Shown: positions 30,896 to 39,275 of the stretch, piece after piece
Layout of the letters: each line of letters starts with the position of its first letter
Position numbering within the stretch: the stretch's first letter is position 1
IMG/VR virus record: IMGVR_UViG_3300021057_000001
Location: 1-59,594 of that record
Strand: one strand, 5' to 3'
Source: a virus
DNA length: 59,594 nt
Made by a program: the position numbers and the translations under genes
Notes under the pieces: model-generated
Database searches by the model: none
The model's input: the letters and a program-made list of their open reading frames with translations, nothing else
Told to the model about the DNA's origin: nothing

Positions 30896-31275
30896 GCGAC
30901 CTCGGCAAGCTCGTCGCGCAACACCTTGGCTCTGTGGCCGAGACCGGCTACGGCGCGATCACGCTCTCGCGCAAGACGGCGGGGACGTGCAACGCCAGCA
31001 ACGTCACCGCAGGCAACGCGCCGACTTCGGTCGACTACCCGTGTCGCGGTCGGCTCTCGTCGCGACAGTCCACCGTCGTCGTGGGCGGCACGTACACGCG
31101 CGTGCAGACGCCGACGATCGTGATCCTGCGCGACTCGCTCCCCGTCGGTGTCCGTCCAAAGGTCGGCGACACGGTGACGCGAACTGGGACCACGTATCGA
31201 GTCCTCGAAGGCGGCACGTCGCGCGGCGGCAGCGAGGCCACCTACGAGTGCGCGGTCTCCGCGCCGGGCGGGTGA
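30892..31275 (+). CDS. Putative head-closure protein, 127 aa
   Basis: A small beta-rich protein (TVVVGGTYTRVQTPTIVILR, PKVGDTVTRTGTTYRVLEGG), with the size and strand pattern of stopper or head-closure proteins. Position between adaptor and minor head protein supports this, but the family is not certain. The ATG overlaps the upstream stop. Confidence 0.6.
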   Translation: MSDLGKLVAQHLGSVAETGYGAITLSRKTAGTCNASNVTAGNAPTSVDYPCRGRLSSRQSTVVVGGTYTRVQTPTIVILRDSLPVGVRPKVGDTVTRTGTTYRVLEGGTSRGGSEATYECAVSAPGG

Positions 31276-31278
31276 CGC

Positions 31279-32730
31279 GTGAGTGAGCGCGACATGCGCA
31301 GGCTCAAGGCGCTGCTCGAGAAGCGGCTCGGGCTGTCATGGGCGGATATCACCGAGTGGCTCCGCGAGCAGAATTCCGTCGAGGAGATCGAGCGCCGTCT
31401 TGCGACCGGCCAGTGGGGCGAGCTCGTTCAAGGTGTCGACGCTGCGGGCAAGAAGCTCGCCGACGATCTGCACCAGGCGTACGTAGTCGCCGGGCAGACG
31501 CAGGCTGAGTGGCTCGACCGTCAAGAGCGGCTCGCCGACACGCTGGCTCGGTTCGACACCGGCCAGGCTGCCGTCGTCGATCGCCAGCGACAGAGCGAGG
31601 TCAAGCTCGTCGGCGCTATCACCGAGGAGAGCCGCACCGTCGTGCGGCAGATCCTCGTCGACGGCCGGCTCGCCGGCGAGCACCCGCGCGACATGGCCCG
31701 GCGGTTGGCCCCTGTCGTGCGCGACTCGATCGGGCTGACGCCGTCGCAAGAGAAATGGGTCTCGAACTACCGCCGCGCGCTCGAACAAGGCGACTACGCG
31801 CGCGCGCTCGGCTACGAGCTGTCGAGCGGGAACGCGGATCGCACAGTTCAGTCGGCGCAGAGCCGCGGTAAGGCCCTCAGCCCCGCGCGGATCTCGGAGA
31901 TGGTCGACGCGTACCGGCGCAACGCGATCGCGTACCGGGCCGAGACGATCGCGCGGACCGAGGCGCAAGGCGCAGCCGAGGCAGGCGCTCAGGATGCGCT
32001 GCGGCAGGCCGTCGACCGCGGCAACGTGAAGGCGGAGGAGTTGATCGTCATGTGGCATGCCGGGCCGGGAACGGCCGACGCGCGCGAGATGCACCAGGCG
32101 ATGGACGAGAAGACGGTGCGGTTCGGCGAGGACTTCATCCTGCCCGACGGGACGGCGATGCGGGGGCCGCACGACTCGCGCGGCGGCGCGCGTCATAACG
32201 CGTCCTGCCGGTGCACGTCGAGCACGACGATCGATCTGGACCGGGCACCGGAGATCGATCTGGATGTACCTGCAGCGGCGCCTGTACCAGTACCTGCGGC
32301 GACCGTCGAGGAGCCACCCGCGCAGCCCAAGAACCCCAGGCGCGTGGCTGCCGCAAGGCTCGCCGCTGCGGCATCGGTCGAGCGGCGACGCGAGATCCAC
32401 TCGGCGGCGCGCAGCAATCTTCCTCCAGAGTTGCACGTAGTCTGGGACAAAGAGGGCCACAAGTTCATGAGGGAAGAGGCCGCCCGGATCCGTGGGGTCA
32501 AAGACCGCGTGAACGCGTCGTCCACGCTCTCTCAGGCGTTCGCGGAGAAGTACGGCTCAGGCGCTGAGACCGCGTTCGGCAACGAAGGCGATCGGTACTT
32601 CCGGCGCGCCGAGCTCGAGGCAGAGCACGCGATATCGTGGGCCGACGAGCAGGAACGGAAGTACTACGCCGAGGCCGAGGCGGCGGCAGCGCGCGGAGAA
32701 TTGAACGACGACGACGATGTGCCCTTCTGA
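31279..32730 (+). CDS. Minor head/head-morphogenesis protein (Mu gpF-like), 483 aa
   Basis: Residues 150-330 carry the gpF pattern: IARTEAQGAAEAGAQDALRQ, VMWHAGPGTADAREMHQAMD and GGARHNASCRCTSS. This protein joins the prohead near the portal. A C-terminal extension of about 150 residues ends in NDDDDVPF, closely resembling the acidic tip of SSB proteins. The GTG at 31279 is chosen. The extension may recruit DNA-processing partners or be ejected with DNA; this is speculation. Confidence 0.82.
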   Translation: MSERDMRRLKALLEKRLGLSWADITEWLREQNSVEEIERRLATGQWGELVQGVDAAGKKLADDLHQAYVVAGQTQAEWLDRQERLADTLARFDTGQAAVVDRQRQSEVKLVGAITEESRTVVRQILVDGRLAGEHPRDMARRLAPVVRDSIGLTPSQEKWVSNYRRALEQGDYARALGYELSSGNADRTVQSAQSRGKALSPARISEMVDAYRRNAIAYRAETIARTEAQGAAEAGAQDALRQAVDRGNVKAEELIVMWHAGPGTADAREMHQAMDEKTVRFGEDFILPDGTAMRGPHDSRGGARHNASCRCTSSTTIDLDRAPEIDLDVPAAAPVPVPAATVEEPPAQPKNPRRVAAARLAAAASVERRREIHSAARSNLPPELHVVWDKEGHKFMREEAARIRGVKDRVNASSTLSQAFAEKYGSGAETAFGNEGDRYFRRAELEAEHAISWADEQERKYYAEAEAAAARGELNDDDDVPF

Positions 32731-32743
32731 TACGATAGGCGCG

Positions 32744-33019
32744 ATGGTCGGCGACGACAGGCACGCGGCGATCCTGCGCAGAGTTGCGCTGGTCGCTCTC
32801 GACGAAGCCCAGGCGGCGCAGCGGCTGGCGCAAGAGGCTCCGAGTGAAGGTCTCACGCGCGCAGCGTTCCGTGCATGCGTGTTCGCGCGTCGCGCTCTGC
32901 TCCGGGCGTCCGAGGTGCAGTCGGACAGCCGCAAGGAAACGAAGATGATCGAGCTGTCCATGGTGATGGCCGAGGCCGCCGAGGCGTTGAGCGCCAGTCT
33001 CGTTCGTTTCGCAGGGTAG
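32744..33019 (+). CDS. Hypothetical helical protein, 91 aa
   Basis: Helices AILRRVALVALDEAQAAQRL and RAAFRACVFARRALLRASEV suggest a small helical bundle. TACGATAGG just before the ATG at 32744 is similar to the box before the tape-measure gene. It lies in the head block. The role is unknown. Confidence 0.6.
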   Translation: MVGDDRHAAILRRVALVALDEAQAAQRLAQEAPSEGLTRAAFRACVFARRALLRASEVQSDSRKETKMIELSMVMAEAAEALSASLVRFAG

Positions 33020-33039
33020 TTCGCGCGCCACTGCGGCTG

Positions 33040-33049
33040 AATCGCCCCG
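33040..33049 (+). promoter_or_regulatory. Late element copy 3 (AATCGCCCCG)
   Basis: It ends 30 nt before the ATG of the protease gene, in a 60-nt intergenic gap. Confidence 0.6.
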
Positions 33050-33079
33050 CCGCTCCTGAACCCTGAGACTGGGTTCCAG

Positions 33080-33514
33080 ATGAGCGAGCCCCTTCGAAAG
33101 ATCGAGACCTCGGTCTGCAAGGTCGATCGAAAGCTCGGGCTCGTCTTCATGCGCGCCATTGTCTGCAAGATCGACGGCGAGCCGTACTACGACCTCGGCT
33201 CGGTCGACGAAAGCACCGGCGAAGCGTACGCGGACCACATCTCCGAGGAGGAGATGCTGGAAGCCGTCACCGACTTCATGCTCAAGGCGCGAACCGTCAA
33301 GGCCATGCACGCCGGCGGTTCGCGCGGCGTCGTCGTCCACTCCTGGCCCGAGACGGCCGAGACGGCGAAGGCGTACGACGAGCCCGCGCCGCGGATCACC
33401 GGCTGGAAGGTTGCCGTCAAGGTCGACGACGACCTGCTCGCGAAGCTCGAGAGCGGCGAGATGACCGGCAGCTCGATCGGCGGCCGGGCGCAGCGCGAGA
33501 AGGAGTCGACGTGA
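33080..33514 (+). CDS. XkdF-like prohead protease, N-terminal part, 144 aa
   Basis: ISEEEMLEAVTDFMLKARTV, GVVVHSWP and ITGWKVAVKVDDDLLAKLES followed by GSSIGG match the core of the XkdF-type (peptidase S78-like) phage protease, which trims scaffold and capsid. The family normally continues with a segment ending in SLVDRPA; here that segment (LVIDELSIVDRPC) is in the next, overlapping frame. The protein therefore appears split into two overlapping ORFs, or is joined by frameshift. Confidence 0.75.
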   Translation: MSEPLRKIETSVCKVDRKLGLVFMRAIVCKIDGEPYYDLGSVDESTGEAYADHISEEEMLEAVTDFMLKARTVKAMHAGGSRGVVVHSWPETAETAKAYDEPAPRITGWKVAVKVDDDLLAKLESGEMTGSSIGGRAQREKEST

Positions 33515-34398
33515 TCGAGTCCAACAAGAACAAGCTGCCCAAGGCGCGGCTCGGGAAGCTCGTGATCGACGAGTTGTCGATCGTCGATCGGCCCTGCGTC
33601 GAGCCGGCGACCGTGATGCTGATGAAGCGCGCTACCGACGACGAATCGCACGCAGCGGCACACGAATCGCCCCGTCCGCCGGCCCTCACTAGAAAGGTAT
33701 CCACCATGACGCTCGATGAAGCCCTCGCGGAGATCAAGGACCTGAAGGCCAAGCTCGCCGAGCTCGACAAGTCCAAGGAGGATCTCGAGGAGATCAAGGA
33801 CGAGGCCGAGAAGCGCGCGACCATGACCGACGCGCAGCGCGCGCACTACAAGACGCTCGACAAGGCGGACGCCAAGGCGTTCCTCGCGAAGTCGGCAAGC
33901 GAGCGCGACGCGGACGTAACGAAGCGCCTCGCGGGCGATCCGGTCGAGGTCGAGTTCAACGGCGTCGAGTACCGCAAGAGCTCGGGCCCGGCCGTCATCG
34001 AGCTCGCGAAGGCGGCGAAGGCGCAGGCCGAGCAGCTCGCCAAGCGTGACAACGAGATCAAGAAGGCGCGCATCCGCAAGGCGGCGTCGGAGATCCTGAA
34101 GAACGCGCCCGGCACCGACGCGACGCACGACTTCATCGTCGAGCAGCTCGAGGGCAACGCAGACGCGATGGCGACCCTGAAGGGCCTCGTCGCCACCTCG
34201 TCGATCGGCAAGTCGGCGGCGGGCGCCGGCGGCGAGGCAATCGTCGACACCGGCCCGCAGGCCGAGTTCGACGCGCTCGTCGCCAAGCACGTCGAGATCC
34301 ACAAGTGCGACGCCGGCACGGCGCGGCTCGCGGTCACCAAAACCGAACGCGGTCGCGCTCTCTACGGAGAGATCGAGCTGCTCAAGAAGCGTCGCTAA
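33511..34398 (+). CDS. Protease C-terminal segment fused to scaffold, 295 aa
   Basis: The GTG at 33511 overlaps the protease stop (GTGA). The first 45 residues (ARLGKLVIDELSIVDRPC, then ATVMLMKRA) are the usual end of XkdF proteases. From residue 66 on it is a coiled-coil, Lys/Glu/Ala-rich scaffold-type protein. It contains its own late element and an internal ATG (33706), so two products are likely. This resembles nested scaffold genes such as lambda Nu3. Confidence 0.7.
   Translation: MIESNKNKLPKARLGKLVIDELSIVDRPCVEPATVMLMKRATDDESHAAAHESPRPPALTRKVSTMTLDEALAEIKDLKAKLAELDKSKEDLEEIKDEAEKRATMTDAQRAHYKTLDKADAKAFLAKSASERDADVTKRLAGDPVEVEFNGVEYRKSSGPAVIELAKAAKAQAEQLAKRDNEIKKARIRKAASEILKNAPGTDATHDFIVEQLEGNADAMATLKGLVATSSIGKSAAGAGGEAIVDTGPQAEFDALVAKHVEIHKCDAGTARLAVTKTERGRALYGEIELLKKRR
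33665..33674 (+). promoter_or_regulatory. Late element copy 4 (AATCGCCCCG), inside an open reading frame
   Basis: It is located within the 33511-34398 frame and ends 31 nt before the internal ATG at 33706. That is the same geometry as the intergenic copies, which argues that the internal start is used. Confidence 0.6.
33706..34398 (+). CDS. Nested scaffold protein, 230 aa
   Basis: The start is the internal ATG at 33706, preceded by AGAAAGG at Shine-Dalgarno distance and by late element copy 4. The protein opens with a heptad-rich helix (TLDEALAEIKDLKAKLAELD), has a short strand region (VEVEFNGVEYRKSSG) and ends in a basic helix (GRALYGEIELLKKRR), a typical scaffold layout. It would be made in excess over the protease-fused form and guide capsid assembly. 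Confidence 0.65.
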   Translation: MTLDEALAEIKDLKAKLAELDKSKEDLEEIKDEAEKRATMTDAQRAHYKTLDKADAKAFLAKSASERDADVTKRLAGDPVEVEFNGVEYRKSSGPAVIELAKAAKAQAEQLAKRDNEIKKARIRKAASEILKNAPGTDATHDFIVEQLEGNADAMATLKGLVATSSIGKSAAGAGGEAIVDTGPQAEFDALVAKHVEIHKCDAGTARLAVTKTERGRALYGEIELLKKRR

Positions 34399-34404
34399 GG
34401 GCCA

Positions 34405-34414
34405 CGTCGCCCCG
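34405..34414 (+). promoter_or_regulatory. Late element copy 5 (CGTCGCCCCG)
   Basis: It ends 39 nt before the ATG of the decoration gene, the largest spacing of the set. That gene also has a GGAGCAAG ribosome site. Confidence 0.45.
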
Positions 34415-34453
34415 TCAACACCATCGACCTGACCCACATCACGGAGCAAGACC

Positions 34454-35443
34454 ATGACCACCGCGAACGCCGTCGAGCAGGACCCGCACTACATCGAGAT
34501 TCCCGCAGGTTCGAATCTCTCGTCGTACCAGTACCGCTTCATGACCAACACGAGCGGTCAGGCGGCGCTGCCGTCGTCCGGCGGTGCGGTCATCGGCGTG
34601 CTGACGAACGATCCGGACGCCGCCGACAAGCCGGCCACGATCCAGTACTCGGGCATCGCACTCGTGCTCGCGGCGGGCTCGATCACAGCGGGCGGCAAGG
34701 TGCAGTCCGACGAGAACGGCAAGGCCGTCGCTCAGTCCGGCACCGGCATCCCGGCCGGCTGGGCGATGAAGACCACCGCGGCAGACGAGTACTGCCCGGT
34801 CCTCCTGGCGAACCAGGCAGGCGTCGCCGCCGTGACGAGCGAGGAGACGGTGACGAGCGGTGCGCTGTCGCTGAATCCGCAGTTCACCTACCTCTCGGTC
34901 ACCGGCACGCAGGCGTACACGCTCGCGGCCGGCACCTACGTCGGCCAGCGGAAGATCATCGAGTGCACGGTCGCTGCGAGCACGCCGGTCGGCACGCTGA
35001 CGCTCGCCGACGCCTACGGCACCGAGCCCCTGACTCACGTGTTCCGCGCGGTCGGCCAGAAGCTCGTGCTCGAGTGGCGCACCGGTGGCTGGAAGGTCCT
35101 CGACAAGAAGCGCGCCGGCGCGATGACGGTCGTCGTCGGCACCACGGTGCTCACCGGCGAGGACATGGTCTATCGCTACGAGCTGTCGGTGACCGGCACC
35201 GTCGCGTCGGACAGCACCAAGGGAATCCCCGACGGTCTCGTCGCCGGCGAGACGATCGACGTGCAGGTCACGACGGCCGCGTCCACGCCCGATGGCGAGA
35301 TCAACATCACCGCCGAGGATCTCGACGGTGCCGCAGCCACGAAGATCGACACGATCGACGGCACCACCAGCCACATGTTCCGCGGGATGTGGACCGGCCT
35401 CAAGTGGCAGACGGTCGCCATCACCGGAGTCGTCCTCGCGTAA
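34454..35443 (+). CDS. Head decoration/fibre protein (DUF2190-like N-terminus), 329 aa
   Basis: The first 125 residues (EIPAGSNLSSYQYRFMTNTS, VIGVLTNDPDAADKPATIQY, ITAGGKVQSDENGKAV) follow the DUF2190 pattern of capsid decoration proteins. The remaining 200 residues are beta-rich, repeat-like Thr/Ala/Val segments that could form a surface domain. It lies directly before the major capsid gene, as is usual. Confidence 0.75.
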   Translation: MTTANAVEQDPHYIEIPAGSNLSSYQYRFMTNTSGQAALPSSGGAVIGVLTNDPDAADKPATIQYSGIALVLAAGSITAGGKVQSDENGKAVAQSGTGIPAGWAMKTTAADEYCPVLLANQAGVAAVTSEETVTSGALSLNPQFTYLSVTGTQAYTLAAGTYVGQRKIIECTVAASTPVGTLTLADAYGTEPLTHVFRAVGQKLVLEWRTGGWKVLDKKRAGAMTVVVGTTVLTGEDMVYRYELSVTGTVASDSTKGIPDGLVAGETIDVQVTTAASTPDGEINITAEDLDGAAATKIDTIDGTTSHMFRGMWTGLKWQTVAITGVVLA

Positions 35444-35448
35444 CCGGG

Positions 35449-35458
35449 CATCGCCCAG
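35449..35458 (+). promoter_or_regulatory. Late element copy 6 (CATCGCCCAG)
   Basis: A degenerate copy, ending 25 nt before the major capsid ATG. The region after it (CAACACCAACCGGAGCAA) resembles the one before the decoration gene, including a GGAGCAA ribosome site. Confidence 0.45.
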
Positions 35459-35483
35459 CAACACCAACCGGAGCAACTGAGCC

Positions 35484-36470
35484 ATGACCCGTCCCACTTC
35501 CGCCGATGCCCACGTCGCCCAGGTCATCACCGACTGGGCGATCGCCTACGCCAACGAAGCCACGTCGTACAAGTGCGACTTGCTGTCGCCGAACGTCCCC
35601 TCATCGAAGCGAGAGGCGAAGTTCTACACCTACGACAAGGCGCCGTGGTTCACGGACGAGATGCAGAAGCGCGGCGAGGGCGCTCCAGTCCCGATGTCGG
35701 GCTACACGCTCTCGACCACGCTGTTCGAGATCGACACGTGGTCGCTCGGCAAGCCGATCGACGACCAGGCCCGCGACAACGAGGACGACATCCTCGACTC
35801 CGACGAGGACGCCGCGCGCTTCCTGATGGAGAAGGAGCGCATCCGTCGCGAGAAGGCGTTCGCCGCGGCCTGCCTCGCGACCTCGAAGTGGTCGCTCGAC
35901 GTGACCGGCAACACGTCGGCGTCTGACTACACCGCGAACACGGTCGCGCAGTGGGACGACTCGGACTCGAACCCGCTCGTCGACATCGCGACCTACAAGA
36001 CGCGGATGAAGCTCGCGACGGGCCTGGATCCGAACGTCTTCGTCTGTGGCCGCCAGGTCTGGGACATCGTCAAGAACCACGCCGACATCACCGACCTGCT
36101 CAAGGGCGGCGCAACCACGGCCAACCCCGCGAAGGTCACGCAGCAGGCGGTCGCCGCGCTGTTCGAGCTCGAGGACATCATCGTGATGGACGCGGTCGAG
36201 AACACGGCCGCGGCACCGAAGGCGATGACCGGCGCGTTCATCGCGGGCAAGCACGGCCTGCTCATGCATCGCAACATGAACGCGGGCCGCAAGGGTGCGA
36301 CCGCGGTCAAGACCATCACCTGGAAGCGCCCCGGTACCGACGCGCGCGGCTTCCGCATGCTGAAGTCGGCGATCGACATCCACCGCGATCTGGTCGAGGT
36401 CGAGTCGAACTTCACGGTGAAGATCTGCGCGAGCGACCTCGGCATCTTCTTCAGCGGTCTGGTGGCGTAA
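35484..36470 (+). CDS. Major capsid protein (HK97-like), 328 aa
   Basis: Length, position after scaffold and decoration genes, and blocks such as LSTTLFEIDTWSLGKPIDDQ, NVFVCGRQVWDIVKNHADIT and GRKGATAVKTITWKRPGTDA followed by FRMLKSAIDIHRD are typical of HK97-fold capsid proteins that need no long N-terminal scaffold arm. It would form the icosahedral shell. A good GGAGCAA ribosome site precedes the ATG. Confidence 0.88.
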   Translation: MTRPTSADAHVAQVITDWAIAYANEATSYKCDLLSPNVPSSKREAKFYTYDKAPWFTDEMQKRGEGAPVPMSGYTLSTTLFEIDTWSLGKPIDDQARDNEDDILDSDEDAARFLMEKERIRREKAFAAACLATSKWSLDVTGNTSASDYTANTVAQWDDSDSNPLVDIATYKTRMKLATGLDPNVFVCGRQVWDIVKNHADITDLLKGGATTANPAKVTQQAVAALFELEDIIVMDAVENTAAAPKAMTGAFIAGKHGLLMHRNMNAGRKGATAVKTITWKRPGTDARGFRMLKSAIDIHRDLVEVESNFTVKICASDLGIFFSGLVA

Positions 36471-36473
36471 GTC

Positions 36474-36848
36474 ATGACTCGCCGGCGCCCCAGGGAGCGC
36501 CGCGAGTACCGCGCGGGCGAGCCGCTGATCGCGCGGCAGCCGCTGCAGTTCTCGGGGCAGAAGGTCGCGGCACGCGCTGTCGTGCCCGAGTCGATGTTCT
36601 CGTCCGAGCGCAAGCGGATGACGATGTGGCGGGCGAAGAAGGTCGACCACGAGCGCGACTTGCCCGCAAAGAAGTCTCCGCCGTCTCCGTCGCAGGCTGC
36701 GCCGGCCACCCCCTCCGAGGCCACGGTGCAGTCGCCGGAGGCGGCGGCGGTTGTCGTCGCGACCAGCGACGAGCAGCTCGCCGACGCCGAGCTCGAGAAG
36801 CTGACGGACCCCAAGCCCAAGGCTGACCGCCGTGGGCGAAGCCGCTGA
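36474..36848 (+). CDS. Hypothetical basic/Pro-rich head protein, 124 aa
   Basis: The N-terminus is Arg-rich, the middle is Ser/Pro/Ala-rich and the end is DEQLADAELEKLTDPKPK, LEM-like in appearance. Disordered structure is likely. Its place after the capsid gene suggests a neck or head completion role, but no family is recognised. Confidence 0.6.
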   Translation: MTRRRPRERREYRAGEPLIARQPLQFSGQKVAARAVVPESMFSSERKRMTMWRAKKVDHERDLPAKKSPPSPSQAAPATPSEATVQSPEAAAVVVATSDEQLADAELEKLTDPKPKADRRGRSR

Positions 36849-37242
36849 TCGCCTCCAGGCGAAGCTGTACTCGCTGATCGAGCGCGCCGCGAAGGCGCTG
36901 ATCCTCGAAGTCAACCGCGAGCTGCGGAAGCGGGGCACCGGAACGCCGGTCGACACCGGCCACGCGCGCGCTTCGTGGATTCCCGCGGTCGGTGCGCCTA
37001 CGCTGCTCGAGCCGGTCGGTGCAGATAGCTCGCTCGCGGCCGCCGGCGCTGCACGGGTGATGGCCTTCAAGCTCGGGCAGGGGATGCTGTTTATCTCCAA
37101 CGTCGCGCCGTACATCTCGAGGCTCAACGCTGGGCACTCGAAGCAGGCGCCAGCGCTGTTCGTCGAGCGCGCGATCGCGGCGGCCATCGCGACGATCAAG
37201 GCGAAGACCGGCGTCGATTTCGGCTCCGTCACGGCGCTCTGA
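36832..37242 (+). CDS. HK97 gp10-like tail/neck protein, 136 aa
   Basis: GTPVDTGHARASW, followed by ISNVAPYISRLNAGHSKQAP and FVERAIAAAIATIKAK, is the standard pattern of gp10-like tail-completion or head-tail joining proteins. It starts with a GTG at 36832 inside the end of the upstream gene. Confidence 0.82.
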   Translation: MGEAADRLQAKLYSLIERAAKALILEVNRELRKRGTGTPVDTGHARASWIPAVGAPTLLEPVGADSSLAAAGAARVMAFKLGQGMLFISNVAPYISRLNAGHSKQAPALFVERAIAAAIATIKAKTGVDFGSVTAL

Positions 37243-37251
37243 TTCGCCCCA
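37242..37251 (+). promoter_or_regulatory. Late element copy 7 (ATTCGCCCCA)
   Basis: It ends 27 nt before the GTG of the tail terminator. The DNA after it reads GCGGCGACGCTCTCTAC directly before the start, sharing its second half with the tail-tube leader, and has no Shine-Dalgarno. Confidence 0.5.
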
Positions 37252-37278
37252 CCTGGGTCGTGCGGCGACGCTCTCTAC

Positions 37279-37692
37279 GTGACCGAGGAAGACGCGAACG
37301 AGGCGATCGCCCAGCACTGGAACACCGGCTGGATCGCCGTGCACGGGCCGCTGACCGCGGATCCGGTGACGTCTGTGATCGAGGGCGAGATCGCCGAGTC
37401 CGCTGCGGAATGGGTGAGGTTCTCGATCGTCCCTGCGGGCTCGCAGCTGCAGACGCTCGACGCACAGCAGCGCGAGCGCACGGGCTTCCTCTCCGTGCAG
37501 GTCTTCACCTCGCCGGTCGGGACCAGGAGATCGAGCGAGCTGGTCGACGATGTGCGGACGATCCTGGAGGCGCAGGTGATCGCGTCGGGGAGCGAGAGGA
37601 TCTGGACGCACGCCGCGAGCTCCGGGCCTGGTCAGCCCGACGGCGCGTGGACCATGCGGCTGGTAACCGTGCCGTTCCGTTGGTACGGGTAA
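37279..37692 (+). CDS. Tail terminator-like protein, 137 aa
   Basis: The pattern AIAQHWNTGWIA near the start, then VRFSIVPAGSQLQTLDAQQR, RTGFLSVQVFTSPVGTRRSS and MRLVTVPFRWYG fits the DUF4128/tail-terminator family that caps the tail tube. It starts with a GTG at 37279. No ribosome site is visible; the late element lies 27 nt upstream. Confidence 0.78.
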   Translation: MTEEDANEAIAQHWNTGWIAVHGPLTADPVTSVIEGEIAESAAEWVRFSIVPAGSQLQTLDAQQRERTGFLSVQVFTSPVGTRRSSELVDDVRTILEAQVIASGSERIWTHAASSGPGQPDGAWTMRLVTVPFRWYG

Positions 37693-37696
37693 CGGC

Positions 37697-37706
37697 AATC
37701 GCCCCG
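37697..37706 (+). promoter_or_regulatory. Late element copy 8 (AATCGCCCCG)
   Basis: It ends 30 nt before the tail-tube ATG, in a 44-nt gap. GCGGCACGCTGTCTCTACC follows and no Shine-Dalgarno is present. Confidence 0.6.
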
Positions 37707-37736
37707 TCCTCGTCGTAGCGGCACGCTGTCTCTACC

Positions 37737-39275
37737 ATGACCTACCAGGGCACCGGGCACCTTGTCGCGTTCGCGCGCGAATCCTCGGCAGGCGTCGCGC
37801 CGTCGACAGGCTGGCGCACCCTGGCACCGCTCCACACCGGCGGCGTCAGCGGCAACGTCAACACGCACGTGGACATTCTCGACGAGTCGATGTCCTCGCG
37901 GATGATGAACGGCAAGCCGGTGCACGTCGACAAGGACGTCACGCCGACGCTGACGTTCAACCTGAAGAAGTCGAACATCGACTTCTGGCTTCCCGCGCTG
38001 CTCCGCTCGACGCCGGTGACGCCGTGGGCGGGCGCGCAGGTGCTGTATGCGACGGCCGCGGTCGACGGCGGCGGCGGGGCCGACTCGTTCACGGTCTCGG
38101 GTGCGCCGACGCTGCCCGCCGGCACGCTGATCCTGGTCCGCGGCTTCGAGACCGACGCGAACAACGGCGTCTTCGTGCTCGCCGCGGGATCGAACGCGAC
38201 GACGCTCAACGTCGCAACGGGCACGCTGACGGCAGAGACGATCGCGGCCGGTCTCGCGACGATCGAGGTCTGCGGCTTCCAGTTCACCACGGGCGATCTG
38301 CAGGTCAACGCGAGCAACAACCTGATCACGGGCAGCCAGGACCTCACGGTATTCGGCCTCGCAATCGGCCAGCCCATCCTCGTCGGTGGCTCGACGGCGG
38401 GCACGCAGTTCGCCACGCTCGGCGGCAAGGCGATCGCCTACGTGTCCGAGACGGTGACAACGAACCTGATCCAGCTCCAGTACCAGGCCAAAATCACCGA
38501 CCGCAACACGACGACCACGTGGGGCGGCGCGGACAACGGCTCCGGCAAGACGGTGCGAATCTGGTTCGGCCCGTTCATCTACAACCTGCCGAACGAGTCG
38601 ACGTCGCTGATCGCGCAGCCCTCGTGGCACATGGAGAGTCGCTACACCAACGGCGTCGCGGCCGACGCGCTGTTCGCCTACACCGAGCAGATGATCCTGA
38701 ACCGGGCGACGCTGAACCTGGGCATCGCACAGGCGGCGACGTTGGCGCTCCAGTTCCACGCGCGCGAGGTCACGGATCCGGTCGCGGTCGCCGATCGCGT
38801 CTCGGGCCCGTCGGCGGCCTACCCGGAGATCGCCAAGGACCTGTTCGACGCGACCTGCGGCATGTGGCTGTCACGCGTGGTGAAGGAGAGCGACGCCTCG
38901 ACGCTGATCGCTGAGATCAACGCTGCGACGATCACGCTGGCGCTGGGAGGGCAAGCACGCAAGCAGCTCGCGACGTGCGGCGCGGCCGGCTACGACTTCG
39001 GCTACTTCGCGCCGCAGATCGCGCTGACGCCGTACTTCGCTCGGGCGGCGACCATGGCCGCGGTGTCCGCGCTGACGGACTGCCGCTACGAGGCGCTGCT
39101 GTCGAACGGACAGGGCGCGCTGCTCGTGCACTCGCCATGCGGCACGCTCGCGAGGAACGGCGAGACGATCGCGGCGGGGCAGCCGGTGACGGAAGACATG
39201 AGCTTCACGCCGTACCCACACCCCGACACTGGGATCGGCATCTCGGTCGCGGTGTTCCCTCACGTGCCGTGGTGA
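37737..39275 (+). CDS. Major tail (tube) protein, 512 aa
   Basis: The N-terminus (GHLVAFARESSAGVAPSTGW, followed by the LHTGGVSGNVNTH region) and the C-terminus (GIGISVAVFPHVPW) are those of phage tail-tube proteins of the longer type. The interior of about 200 residues is Thr/Gly-rich beta sequence, probably an inserted surface domain. Position between tail terminator and the frameshifted chaperone is standard. The ATG is at 37737. Confidence 0.82.
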   Translation: MTYQGTGHLVAFARESSAGVAPSTGWRTLAPLHTGGVSGNVNTHVDILDESMSSRMMNGKPVHVDKDVTPTLTFNLKKSNIDFWLPALLRSTPVTPWAGAQVLYATAAVDGGGGADSFTVSGAPTLPAGTLILVRGFETDANNGVFVLAAGSNATTLNVATGTLTAETIAAGLATIEVCGFQFTTGDLQVNASNNLITGSQDLTVFGLAIGQPILVGGSTAGTQFATLGGKAIAYVSETVTTNLIQLQYQAKITDRNTTTTWGGADNGSGKTVRIWFGPFIYNLPNESTSLIAQPSWHMESRYTNGVAADALFAYTEQMILNRATLNLGIAQAATLALQFHAREVTDPVAVADRVSGPSAAYPEIAKDLFDATCGMWLSRVVKESDASTLIAEINAATITLALGGQARKQLATCGAAGYDFGYFAPQIALTPYFARAATMAAVSALTDCRYEALLSNGQGALLVHSPCGTLARNGETIAAGQPVTEDMSFTPYPHPDTGIGISVAVFPHVPW

